From NCBI RefSeq assembly GCF_001942335.1, contig NZ_MKKH01000007.1:1-64000 (forward strand): a stretch of DNA of 64,000 nt, read 5' to 3'. Both the position numbers and the translations under genes were made by a program. Positions 1 through 7,389 of this stretch are shown one piece after another (position 1 is the first letter of the stretch; every line of letters starts with the position of its first letter). A model generated the notes under the pieces. It searched no databases. It was not told the origin of the DNA and saw only the letters and a program-made list of their open reading frames with translations. This stretch comes from Cellulosimicrobium sp. CUA-896 (GTDB taxonomy: Bacteria > Actinomycetota > Actinomycetes > Actinomycetales > Cellulomonadaceae).

Positions 1-87
1 CGTCGACGCCAGCGAGCCCTCGGCAAGCTCACCCCCGTCGAGTACGAGCTCGCCTTCACCGCCCAGAACGCCGCGCTTGCGGCATGA
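1..87 (+). CDS. IS3-family transposase (OrfB) C-terminus, partial
   Basis: The window opens inside a gene whose last 28 codons read as the end of an IS3-family integrase-type transposase: RRRQRALGKLTPVEYE is the usual tail (family pattern R-x-H-S-x-L-G-x-x-S/T-P-x-E-Y/F-E) and the stop TGA is at 85-87. The catalytic domain lies outside the window. This copy differs from the OrfB of the complete element at 906-2209, so a second IS3-type element or remnant lies next to it. No inverted-repeat partner can be tested because the other end is not visible. Identification rests on a short tail motif only. Confidence 0.7.
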   Translation, partial: RRRQRALGKLTPVEYELAFTAQNAALAA

Positions 88-905
88 TCACCACTAACCC
101 CGTGTCAACGGATCCGGCAGCAGTCCCTGCCCGAGCACAAGTCAACTCCCGGCGCAAGGAGACCCGCAAGTGTCTCGTGCGCTCAGCAGGTCGTCCGTCC
201 GTCCGGCCGTGTCGCACCACGCTGGCGTCCCGTCCCCGCCTCGAGCCCGCTCCCTCTGGCGTCGCGTCGCCGTAGCGACGACTCCGCGCGTTGCGCGACC
301 TCTCAGATCACGTCGTTCGACCTACCTCCGAGATCGCCTCCGCTGGCCACACCCCGCCGGCGACCGATCCCCCCACTGCCCGCTCTGCTCCACCGGCCGC
401 TCCGCTCCACCGGCCGCTCCCTTCCATCGGCCGCTCCCCTCCACGGGCCGTCCCGCCACAGACAGCACTCGAGGAGCACGGCACCACGTCACCGGCGCCG
501 TCCCGACGGTGGCGCCGTCAATCCTCGGGATCAGTGCCGTCCCGCGCGTGCTGGCCCCACGCGACCACATCCATGCGGACCAATTGCCCACATCTGTTCA
601 CGCGGAGCCGGTGCTCTCCGGCCCGCCACTCTTGACATCCGTTGTGACCATGTCGGCGACATCGCCGAGCTCTCTGTCAGCCGTTCGCGTTCACCCGCTC
701 GGGCTGCCTGTCGTGGTCGGACCGCTGGGTACCGCCATGGACGATCGCGTCGCAGCTCTGTTCGATGCCATCCTCATCGTTCGCACTGACCGTGGCGGTC
801 TCGGTCCGTGCACGGCAGGTCACTGCGGATCGCTGTGCTCCCGTAGGAGTGTCGCCTTCGTCAGCACCGCAGCTCGCCACGGAAGTCCAGCGCCGGGCTG
901 TCGAC
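88..905. other. non-coding or degenerate stretch between two IS3 elements
   Basis: About 820 bases separate the transposase tail from the complete IS element, and I see no credible gene. Open frames here have proline/arginine/serine-rich translations without family motifs, as expected from out-of-frame GC-rich DNA. The segment contains a 17-bp tandem repeat (383-450). The IS at 906 has inserted into this sequence, because its 3-bp target duplicate (GAC) is the last three bases here. It may be decayed coding DNA. Confidence 0.5.
383..450. repeat. four degenerate 17-bp tandem units
   Basis: Four adjoining 17-base units start at 383, 400, 417 and 434. The first two read CTCTGCTCCACCGGCCG and CTCCGCTCCACCGGCCG; the next two diverge in the middle but keep the CTC start and GGCCG end. 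The repeat is not part of a recognisable gene. The unit length is not a multiple of three, so it is unlikely to be a protein repeat. Confidence 0.7.
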
Positions 906-933
906 TGAATCGCCCCGGGTTCCATGGAGGCTC
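906..933 (+). repeat. left terminal inverted repeat of the IS3 element
   Basis: Twenty-eight bases beginning TGAATCGCCCCGGGTTCC match the reverse complement of 2182-2209 at all but three positions. The repeat sits just upstream of orfA and probably overlaps its promoter. Confidence 0.92.
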
Positions 934-956
934 TCAACCGACGGAGGATGAGGGTC

Positions 957-1277
957 ATGGCTGCACCGAGGAAGTACCCAGACGAGTTGCGTGAGCGCGC
1001 CGTCCGGCTCGTGTTGGACGCGAAGAGGGATCCTGTGAGTCGTCCCGCGGCGTGCCGGCGGATCGGTGAGCAGCTCGGGATCAACCCCGAGACGCTGCGC
1101 GGATGGGTCAACCAGGCCGAGACCGACGCGGGCGAGCGTCCCGGGACCACGACGAGCGACGCGCAGAGGCTGGCGGAACTGGAGCGTGAGAACCGGGAGC
1201 TTCGGCGTGCGAACGCGATCTTGCGCAGCGCGTCGGCTTTCTTCGCGGCGGAGCTCGACCGCCCGTCGCCCAGGTAG
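957..1277 (+). CDS. IS3-family transposase OrfA (helix-turn-helix protein)
   Basis: This 106-residue protein begins MAAPRKYPDELRERAVRLVL. An N-terminal helix-turn-helix of the IS3 OrfA type (roughly residues 5-50, with GINPETLRGWVNQ as recognition region) is followed by a leucine-zipper coiled coil (RLAELERENRELRRANAIL, about 70-95). OrfA binds the IS ends and normally fuses to OrfB by -1 frameshifting to make the active transposase. I chose ATG 957 over ATG 924 and 948 because a GGAGG lies about nine bases upstream of it. The frame ends at 1275-1277, where orfB begins. I could not identify the slippery heptamer with confidence. Confidence 0.9.
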   Translation: MAAPRKYPDELRERAVRLVLDAKRDPVSRPAACRRIGEQLGINPETLRGWVNQAETDAGERPGTTTSDAQRLAELERENRELRRANAILRSASAFFAAELDRPSPR

Positions 1278-2194
1278 TGGCGTTCATCGACGCCCACCGT
1301 GCCGAGTTCGGGGTCGAGCCGATCTGTCGCCAGCTGCAGATCGCCCCGAGCACGTACTACGCCACCAAGGCCCGCTCGCCCTCGGCTCGTGCCGTCAGCG
1401 ACGCGCAGCTGACCGAGGTGATCCGGGTCGAGCACGCCGCAAACTACGGCGTCTACGGCGCCCGGAAGATGTGGCGGCACCTGCACCGGCTCGGGCACCC
1501 GGTCGGACGCTGCACCGTCGAACGCCTGATGCGTGCGGCTGACCTGCGCGGCGTGGTTCGCGGGCGCACCAAGCGCACCACGATCCCTGGCAAGGACGGC
1601 ATCCGCGCCGGGGACCTGGTGAACCGGGCGTTCCGCGCGGACGCGCCGAACCAGCTGTGGGTCGCGGACTTCACCTACGTGCGCACCTGGTCCGGGTTCG
1701 CCTACGTCGCGTTCGTCATCGACGTGTTCTCCCGGATGATCGTGGGCTGGAAGGCTGACACGAACATGCGCGCCGACTTGGTCACCGACACCCTCGAGAT
1801 GGCCGCGTGGACCCGCGGGCGGACAGGCGTCACGGATCTGACCGGACTGATCCACCACAGCGACGCCGGGTCTCAGTACGTCTCGCTGGCGCTGACCGAG
1901 CGCCTCGCGGCCTTGGGGATGCGTGCGTCGATCGGGACCGTCGCCGACGCCTATGACAACGCCCTCGCGGAGTCCACGATCGGGCTGTTCAACACCGAAC
2001 TCATCCGTCTCCGCGGTCCCTGGCGCACGCTGGACGACGTCGAGATCGCGACCCTGGAGTGGGTCGACTGGTTCAACAACCGACGCCTGCACACCGAGCT
2101 CGGCGACATCCCACCGGCCGAGCACGAGGCCACCTACTACCGTCAGATCACAACGTCGACGAAGCTGGAAACCAGAGAACCGAGCCTCCACTGA
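1277..2194 (+). CDS. IS3-family transposase OrfB (DDE integrase domain)
   Basis: This 305-residue rve-type catalytic protein has an N-terminal HTH_21-like segment (about 1-80; AEFGVEPICRQLQIAPSTYY) and then the catalytic core. The acidic triad is visible as D131 (LWVADFTYV), D196 (IHHSDAGSQYVS) and E232 (NALAESTIGLFNTELI), giving the DD(35)E spacing typical of IS3. The GTG start at 1277 overlaps the orfA stop by one base and the frame is -1 relative to orfA, so the natural product is probably an OrfA-OrfB fusion. The frame is intact to its stop inside the right inverted repeat. Confidence 0.93.
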   Translation: MAFIDAHRAEFGVEPICRQLQIAPSTYYATKARSPSARAVSDAQLTEVIRVEHAANYGVYGARKMWRHLHRLGHPVGRCTVERLMRAADLRGVVRGRTKRTTIPGKDGIRAGDLVNRAFRADAPNQLWVADFTYVRTWSGFAYVAFVIDVFSRMIVGWKADTNMRADLVTDTLEMAAWTRGRTGVTDLTGLIHHSDAGSQYVSLALTERLAALGMRASIGTVADAYDNALAESTIGLFNTELIRLRGPWRTLDDVEIATLEWVDWFNNRRLHTELGDIPPAEHEATYYRQITTSTKLETREPSLH

Positions 2195-2209
2195 ACCCGG
2201 GGCGGTTCA
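2182..2209 (-). repeat. right terminal inverted repeat of the IS3 element
   Basis: This is the mirror of the left end. It overlaps the last codons of orfB (stop 2192-2194) and ends in TTCA directly before the GAC target duplicate. Confidence 0.92.
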
Positions 2210-2264
2210 GACCGAGGAATGAACCACGCCCACGCCCCTTCAAGAGACGATGATGCTCGATCAC

Positions 2265-2278
2265 GTTTCACGTGAAAC
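2265..2278. promoter_or_regulatory. parS: parS site 1 (ParB binding)
   Basis: GTTTCACGTGAAAC is the perfect 14-bp palindromic core of the bacterial chromosomal parS. It lies in the non-coding stretch beyond parB, nine bases before a second identical core. Confidence 0.95.
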
Positions 2279-2287
2279 AGCCCCGGC

Positions 2288-2301
2288 GTTTCACGTGAAA
2301 C
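2288..2301. promoter_or_regulatory. parS: parS site 2 (ParB binding)
   Basis: This is a second perfect GTTTCACGTGAAAC core, 23 bp centre to centre from site 1. The close pair in non-coding DNA is a likely nucleation point for ParB spreading near the origin. Confidence 0.95.
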
Positions 2302-2982
2302 GGCATCGGCACAGACGCTCCCCGCCCTGCGCCGTAACAGCGGGCGCAACGCCGGACCGTCACGGACCGCATGCCGCGGATCCTGTGGTGGACACGATCC
2401 TGCGACGGACACCCTCGACCTCCGCCATGAGCGGCGCCGCGACCTCGGTGATGTCCAGTTCTGCGACGCCGGCAACCGCGCACGCCGTTCCATACCTGGG
2501 GCCCGCGACCAATGAACCGACTCGTTCCCGCCAGGGGAATCGGCTGCGGTGGCCGCTTCAGTTCTGTGTCAATGCGCTGAGGGCGACCGGGGCGCGTCGA
2601 CGACTCATGTCAGAGCGGCGACTTCGCGCTCGTGGCGCCGACAGAATCTGTCGCCACCATGCCTTGCTCGCCGCTTCCCAATTCTCCCCGCAGGCCGGTC
2701 CCTGCGATGCCCAGCGCGCGCCGCCCCCGCGCCCGGACGTCCAGGGCCCAGTCGCACGTCTCAGTACGTCGCGCTTTCGTCGTCCGCCAGCGTCCGCGCT
2801 TCACGCTCGCGCGCACGCGTGGTTGGCTCCGACGGACACCTTGTGCCCGTCGCCCGCCCTGTCGAGCGCGTTCGCGGTGAACACAGCTCTGACGCCCGGA
2901 TTCACGCGCACTGATCTGCACGCCCACCCCCGCGGCGACCCCCACCGCCGCGCTCACGCCCACGGCCGCGCTCGTGCCACGG

Positions 2983-3024
2983 CCCACGCCCACGCCCACG
3001 CCCACGCCCACGCCCACGCCCACG
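2983..3024. repeat. seven CCCACG hexamer units
   Basis: The hexamer CCCACG repeats seven times without error over 42 bases in non-coding DNA. The area just upstream (from about 2920) has related, degenerate CACGCC and CACGGC units. Such arrays change length by slippage; no gene is read through it. Confidence 0.9.
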
Positions 3025-3286
3025 GCGAATCGTCACCACTCCGATCTATCCGCCATTCGCGCAAACTTCGTCTCCTGGCGGCATGCAGGGGGCGCCGCTG
3101 GCGGGACGGCGGCGTCGGTGGCCCTTGTCTGAACGGCGGCTGCGTCGCCACGGCGTGGCCGAGCGCGAGGACGGACTCGCGGCAAGCACACCTCGACAGC
3201 TGGGAATCGCGGCTGACGCGTCGCGCTGCGGCACGGATGCGCCGCGGAACGTCGCCATCGCGCATCAAGGGACCGACGACGACAGA

Positions 3287-3317
3287 AGGGCTCGGACGCC
3301 TTGGCCGTCCGAGCCCT
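3287..3317 (-). terminator. parB terminator hairpin
   Basis: A perfect 12-bp stem (AGGGCTCGGACG at 3287-3298 pairing with 3306-3317) with a 7-base loop lies 45 bases beyond the parB stop. It is the natural 3' end of the rnpA-to-parB minus-strand transcription unit. Confidence 0.8.
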
Positions 3318-3361
3318 CCTGCAAGTTCAGCCCGCGATGGGCGACCCCGGTACGCCGATCG

Positions 3362-4693
3362 TCACGCGCGCAGCAGCCCGGGATCGTCCGGCGCCATGAG
3401 GTCGAGGATCCGATTCAGGTCTTCCACCGACGCGAACTCGACGGTCAGACGGCCCTTGTTCTTGCCGAGATCCACCTTCACACGCGTCTCGAAGCGGTCC
3501 GACAGGCGAGTCGCGAGGCCGTCGAGTGCCTCGGACCGTTGACCCGCGCGGGGCGTCCGTGCCTGGCGCCGTTCCTCGTCGAGCCCGCCCATCGCGACGA
3601 TCTCTTCTGTCGCTCGCACGGACAGCCCTTCGGCGACGATGCGCTGCGCGAGCCGCTCGATCTCCGCCCCGTCCGTCAGACCCAGCAGCGCTCGCGCGTG
3701 GCCGGCCGAGAGCACACCAGCCGCGACCCGCCGCTGGACGAGCGGCGGAAGGCGCAGCAAGCGCAGAGTATTCGAGATTTGGGGCCGGCTGCGCGAGATG
3801 CGTTCCGCCAGCTCCTCGTGCGTGCAACCGAAGTCGTCCAACAGCTGCCGATACGCTGCCGCCTCTTCGAGCGGGTTCAGCGCGCTCCGGTGCAAGTTCT
3901 CCAGCAGCGCGTCGCGCAGGAGGTCCCCGTCGTCCGTCTCGCGGATGATCGCGGGAATCGCTGCCAGCCCCGCCGCCTGCGTCGCGCGCCAGCGCCGCTC
4001 CCCCATGATGAGCTCGTACGATGCGTCGTCACCGCTGACGGGCCGGACGACCACGGGCTGCAGGACGCCGATCTCACGAATGGAGCCGACCAGCTCGTCC
4101 AGCTCTCCCTCGTCGAACACGGACCGCGGCTGGCGCGGGTTCGGACGGATCGCGGTGACCGGGATCTCGGCGAATCGCGCACCAGGAACCGGGACCAGGT
4201 CGTCCGCGGCCCCTCCTGCCCAGTCATCGACGCCGGATGCGCCCGACGCGGACATGTCGCGCTGTCCCGCACCCTTTCCCTGCTCGGAAGTGGCTGTTTC
4301 ACGTGAAACACCCTCGTCATCAGGCTGCCGAGTCTCCGCCGCTGCGGGCACCGCGACAGCCGTCGACGACTCCTCCGATGCTCCGCCCTGGACATCCGCG
4401 GGCGCGGTCGAGGAGATCGACTCGAGCGTCGCGATGTCAGCCTCGGACAGTGCAGCGATCGCGTCGACATCCGCCGGCCCGCTGCCCGCCTCGAGCGTGA
4501 CGACCGCCGTGCCGACGGGCATGATCTCGCCCGACGCCGTGCCCGACTCGGTTGCCGGCGACGTCTCGGTCGGCGCGTCCGTGTCCGTCCTCGGCGCGCT
4601 CGGGAAGAAGACGTCGACCGGCCGGGTGCCCTCCGAGCTCGTCGGAATCAAGGCACCCAGGCCACGCCCGAGGCCACGCCTCTTCTCGCTCAT
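3362..4693 (-). CDS. parB: chromosome-partitioning protein ParB
   Basis: ParB is a CTP-dependent DNA clamp that loads at parS and works with ParA to segregate the origin. The 443-residue protein starts with the conserved ParA-contacting peptide [18 protein letters not shown] long acidic/Ser/Thr/Ala-rich linker follows (about 18-165), then the ParB nuclease-like domain with the CTP-binding GERRWRA motif, the HTH ([17 protein letters not shown]) and a C-terminal dimerisation domain. ParB proteins are usually near 300-350 residues, and the extra length is all in the linker. The gene itself contains a perfect parS (4295-4310) encoding VSRET. Its ATG overlaps the parA stop by four bases. Confidence 0.97.
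   Translation of the reverse strand: MSEKRRGLGRGLGALIPTSSEGTRPVDVFFPSAPRTDTDAPTETSPATESGTASGEIMPVGTAVVTLEAGSGPADVDAIAALSEADIATLESISSTAPADVQGGASEESSTAVAVPAAAETRQPDDEGVSRETATSEQGKGAGQRDMSASGASGVDDWAGGAADDLVPVPGARFAEIPVTAIRPNPRQPRSVFDEGELDELVGSIREIGVLQPVVVRPVSGDDASYELIMGERRWRATQAAGLAAIPAIIRETDDGDLLRDALLENLHRSALNPLEEAAAYRQLLDDFGCTHEELAERISRSRPQISNTLRLLRLPPLVQRRVAAGVLSAGHARALLGLTDGAEIERLAQRIVAEGLSVRATEEIVAMGGLDEERRQARTPRAGQRSEALDGLATRLSDRFETRVKVDLGKNKGRLTVEFASVEDLNRILDLMAPDDPGLLRA
4295..4310. promoter_or_regulatory. parS: parS site 3, inside parB
   Basis: TGTTTCACGTGAAACA is the full 16-bp consensus parS. It lies in the linker-coding part of parB, where it encodes VSRET on the minus strand. Confidence 0.96.
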
Positions 4694-5880
4694 CGCTGTT
4701 CCTCCAGGTGGACGACCGATCCTCCGATGGATCCGGCCAACTCGTGATCCCTATGCGTGGCCGAATCCTCGCGGGCCGCTTCGGGCTCGTCGTCCGGCTG
4801 CTCGGGTGGCGACAGTACGGCGACGGGCGCCGTGCCGTAGGCACCCTGCTCGGTGAGCTCCCGTGCCGCTTCCAGGTACGCCAGCGCTCCGGTGGACCCA
4901 CCGTCGTACGTCATGACCGTCTGGCCGTGGCTCGGCGCCTCGGAGATTCGCACCGAACGCGGAACGGTCGTGCGCAGCGTCTGCTCGGGAAAGTGCTCAC
5001 GCACCTCAGCGGCGACCTGCTGCGCGAGATTGGTGCGGCCGTCGTACATCGTCAGCAGGATCGTCGAGACGTGCAGGCCGGGGTTGAGGTGAGCACGGAT
5101 GAGCTCGATCGTCTTGAGGAGCTGGCTGAGACCCTCGAGCGCGTAGTACTCGCACTGGATCGGGATGAGCACCTCACGCCCGACCACGAAGGCATTGATC
5201 GTCAGCAGCCCCAGGCTCGGAGGGCAGTCGACGAGGACATAGTCGATCGGGGGTTGACCCTCCCGTACGCGCTCGTCGAGGTAGTCGTCGAGGGCGCGGC
5301 GCAGTCGCGTTTCACGTGAAACCATCGAGACGAGCTCGATCTCCGCACCTGACAGGTCGATCGTGGCCGGGACACACCAGAGGGTCGGGATCTCCGGGCA
5401 CTGCTGGACGGCGCTGCTCAGAGGGTCGCCCTCGACCAGCACGTCGTACACCGACGGAGTGCCCGCGCGGTGCTCCACCCCGAGGGCGGTCGACGCGTTC
5501 CCCTGCGGGTCGTTGTCGATGACGAGCACGTTGAGGCCGGAGAGCGCGAGACCGGCGGCGAGGTTGACCGTCGTGGTGGTCTTGCCCACGCCACCCTTCT
5601 GGTTCGCGACCGTGATGATGCGCGTGGACTGCGGCCGGGAGAACCGGCGTCCCTGGAGGTCGATGCGGCGACGTGCGTCGATGGCGAGCTGCGCGGCGAG
5701 GGGCGTGGACTCGTCCGTCTCGGGAAGGCTCGCCATCAGCGCCGCCCGACGGTCGTCGTCAGTGTGGGAGCCGCTGGGACTCACCGTCATCCCTTCCCAG
5801 CGCGTGGCTTCCCCGCCACCCTCATGGGTACTTTCCGTCACGCGCTTCTCCCTCTCCGACTCCGCGACTCCACGAGTCAT
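4690..5880 (-). CDS. parA: chromosome-partitioning ATPase ParA
   Basis: ParA-family Walker ATPase that binds DNA non-specifically and moves ParB-parS complexes. After a non-conserved acidic N-terminus the core starts near residue 88 with [20 protein letters not shown], the deviant Walker A (KGGVGKTT) of ParA/MinD proteins. The Walker A' region ([15 protein letters not shown]) and Walker B ([10 protein letters not shown]) follow. As given the protein is 396 residues; a GTG at 5841 preceded by GGGAG is a better-placed start and would remove 13 residues. A perfect parS lies within the gene at 5309-5322. Translational coupling to parB is indicated by the ATGA overlap. Confidence 0.96.
   Translation of the reverse strand: MTRGVAESEREKRVTESTHEGGGEATRWEGMTVSPSGSHTDDDRRAALMASLPETDESTPLAAQLAIDARRRIDLQGRRFSRPQSTRIITVANQKGGVGKTTTTVNLAAGLALSGLNVLVIDNDPQGNASTALGVEHRAGTPSVYDVLVEGDPLSSAVQQCPEIPTLWCVPATIDLSGAEIELVSMVSRETRLRRALDDYLDERVREGQPPIDYVLVDCPPSLGLLTINAFVVGREVLIPIQCEYYALEGLSQLLKTIELIRAHLNPGLHVSTILLTMYDGRTNLAQQVAAEVREHFPEQTLRTTVPRSVRISEAPSHGQTVMTYDGGSTGALAYLEAARELTEQGAYGTAPVAVLSPPEQPDDEPEAAREDSATHRDHELAGSIGGSVVHLEEQR
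5309..5322. promoter_or_regulatory. parS: parS site 4, inside parA
   Basis: Perfect GTTTCACGTGAAAC core in the parA coding sequence, again encoding VSRET on the minus strand, about 1 kb from the site in parB. Confidence 0.95.
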
Positions 5881-5937
5881 GCCACGATGCCCCGCTCGCT
5901 CGGGTACGGATACCGCGCGAGTCCGCGGCGTCCGCGA

Positions 5938-6606
5938 TCAGCGTGCTCCAGTCTGCCGTACGATCCGCACGACCGTGGTGCTCTCCACACCGGGAACCGT
6001 CGATGCGTCGATAACTTCCGGCTGCGAACCCTTGAGGCGGCGGAGCACCTTGCGAGCCGGGTCGATCTCCTTGGACACGTTCCTGCCCTTGAGGACGATC
6101 ATCTCCCCGCCCGGGCGCAGCAGCGGGAGCGAGATGCGCGCGAGCTTGTCCAGAGCCGCGACGGCACGCGATGTCACGATGTCGCACTCGAAGGCGTCGT
6201 GGTACTCCTCGGCGCGCCCACGCTTGATCTCCACGTTGGTCAGGCCCAGATCGGCCACGATCTCGGCGAGCCAGGCGCACCGTCGCTCCATCGGCTCGAT
6301 CAGGTAGACCGTCGCCCGCGGCCGCATCGCCGCGACGACGACACCGGGCAGACCCGCACCCGAGCCGACATCGGCGATCAGACCGGACTCGGGCAGGAAC
6401 GGGACCACCGCTGCCGAGTTGAGGATGTGCCGGTCCCAGATGCGGTCGAGCTCCCTGGGACCGATGAGGCCCCGGACCTCACCCTCGTCGCGCAGCCGGG
6501 CAGCGAAGCTCTCCACTGCTGGATACGCCTCACCGAAATAGGTACGCACGGCTTGTCGATCGAGCGACTCGCTGGTCGAGGCCGTGCTCTCGGTTCCCGA
6601 ACTCAT
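5938..6606 (-). CDS. rsmG: 16S rRNA (guanine-N7) methyltransferase RsmG
   Basis: RsmG (GidB) methylates G527 of 16S rRNA with S-adenosylmethionine; its loss gives low-level streptomycin resistance in several bacteria. The 222-residue protein has the family signature DRHILNSAAVVPFLP before the SAM-binding loop VADVGSGAGLPGVVVA, then TSRAVAALDKL and the KGRNV segment. An AGGAAGGA ribosome site stands seven to eight bases before ATG 6606. The position between parA and jag is the standard actinobacterial order. No frame damage. Confidence 0.96.
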   Translation of the reverse strand: MSSGTESTASTSESLDRQAVRTYFGEAYPAVESFAARLRDEGEVRGLIGPRELDRIWDRHILNSAAVVPFLPESGLIADVGSGAGLPGVVVAAMRPRATVYLIEPMERRCAWLAEIVADLGLTNVEIKRGRAEEYHDAFECDIVTSRAVAALDKLARISLPLLRPGGEMIVLKGRNVSKEIDPARKVLRRLKGSQPEVIDASTVPGVESTTVVRIVRQTGAR

Positions 6607-6777
6607 CGTGGGTCCTTCCTCAGGTCGAAGCCCGCCTATCGTGTCACGGCGCGAGAGCGCCCCACGTCACGCGCGCTGCTCGGGGTGAACACGCCGGACA
6701 TGCGCGCGACCCGAGGCAGTCGGATCACCGATCGAGTGTTTCCGGCACGCATGACGACGCCCCGCGCCCCAGGTGAC

Positions 6778-6791
6778 GTTTCACGTGGAAC
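6778..6791. promoter_or_regulatory. parS: degenerate parS-like site between jag and rsmG
   Basis: GTTTCACGTGGAAC differs from the parS core at one position. It is flanked by complementary arms GCCCCGCG (6759-6766) and CGCGGGGC (6791-6798), which would place it in the loop of a stem that could also act as a weak end for the jag transcript. Strength as a ParB site is uncertain. Confidence 0.6.
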
Positions 6792-6826
6792 GCGGGGCGC
6801 AGGATCGTCGACCCCGTGACGCTGGA

Positions 6827-7348
6827 TCAGTTGTCCGGGTGGATCACCACGTAGCGGTGCGGTTCGACGCCCTCCGAGTCGCTCCTCATGCCGGCCGCCG
6901 CGACGACGTCGTGCACGACCTTGCGCTCGAACGCGTTGAGCGGTTCGAGAGACACCGTCGCGCCCTCGGAACGAGCGCGGGCGATCGACTCCTCCGCCAG
7001 CGTGGTGAGCTCACGACGACGTCGAGCGCGAAAACCTGCGACGTCGAGCATGAGCCGGCTCCGCTCGCCCGTGCGTGCCTGCACGGCAAGACGCGTCAGC
7101 TCCTGCAGAGCCTCCAGGACCTCGCCGTCCTCCCCGACGAGCGCGTCGAGAGAGCTCTGCTCGTCAGCGACGATCTCGACCGCAGCACGGTCGTGCTCCA
7201 CGTCGATGTCGATGTCGCCGTCGAGGTCGGCGATGTCGAGCAGCTCCTCGAGGTAGTCGGCGGCGATCTCGCCTTCCTCCTCGAGACGACCGGTGGACGT
7301 CCCGACGGACTCGGTCTCGTCAGGCAGGGGGATCTCGGTGGACGGCAT
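6827..7348 (-). CDS. jag: Jag/KhpB-type RNA-binding protein (KH-R3H)
   Basis: This 173-residue SpoIIIJ-associated RNA-binding protein has an acidic N-terminus, a KH domain (about 50-105, with LVGEDGEVLEALQELTRLA as the GxxG-like loop region) and a C-terminal R3H domain (NAFERKVVHDVV supplying the Arg-x3-His-like core, then the terminal PHRYVVIHPDN). It sits 41 bases after yidC, the usual pairing with the membrane insertase. KhpB proteins bind many small RNAs in Gram-positives and influence cell envelope growth; that role here is inferred from the family. Confidence 0.94.
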   Translation of the reverse strand: MPSTEIPLPDETESVGTSTGRLEEEGEIAADYLEELLDIADLDGDIDIDVEHDRAAVEIVADEQSSLDALVGEDGEVLEALQELTRLAVQARTGERSRLMLDVAGFRARRRRELTTLAEESIARARSEGATVSLEPLNAFERKVVHDVVAAAGMRSDSEGVEPHRYVVIHPDN

Positions 7349-7389
7349 TCATGTGCTCCTCACGGCGACGGGACGCGCAGACGCGACGG

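Larger units (their letters stand above)
906..2209 (+). mobile_element. complete IS3-family insertion sequence, 1304 bp
   Basis: A full element with two overlapping transposase frames (orfA 957-1277, orfB 1277-2194) is bounded by 28-bp imperfect inverted repeats at 906-933 and 2182-2209. The ends are TGAA...TTCA, matching the 5'-TG...CA-3' ends of IS3 elements. The flanking triplet GAC occurs directly before the left end (903-905) and directly after the right end (2210-2212), which is the expected 3-bp target-site duplication. Both reading frames look intact, so the copy could be active and the insertion recent. Confidence 0.93.
2210..3361. other. non-coding stretch with two parS sites between the IS and parB
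   Basis: About 1.15 kb without a convincing gene. Long open frames here translate to arginine/alanine/proline-rich or Val-Gly/Trp-Ala repeat sequence and are artefacts of composition. Real signals are two parS sites (2265-2278 and 2288-2301), a CCCACG hexamer array (2983-3024) and the parB terminator (3287-3317). In related chromosomes genes such as trxA and a peptidoglycan amidase commonly follow parB; none is present here, so the area was probably rearranged or decayed. Confidence 0.6.

Noticed and set aside
383-450. Proline-rich protein repeat
   Set aside because: The unit is 17 bases, not a multiple of three, so it would not encode a repeated peptide.
677-2191. Long minus-strand open frame (504 codons) across the IS element
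   Set aside because: It is the reverse of the transposase genes, with an arginine/valine/aspartate-biased translation lacking any motif; the plus-strand DDE transposase explains the sequence.
2983-3024. CRISPR array
   Set aside because: The units are contiguous hexamers without spacers and no cas genes are present.
2250-3542. A 430-codon plus-strand frame after the IS
   Set aside because: Composition is Arg/Ala/Pro/His repeats, it crosses both parS sites, the hexamer array and the end of parB, and shows no domain.
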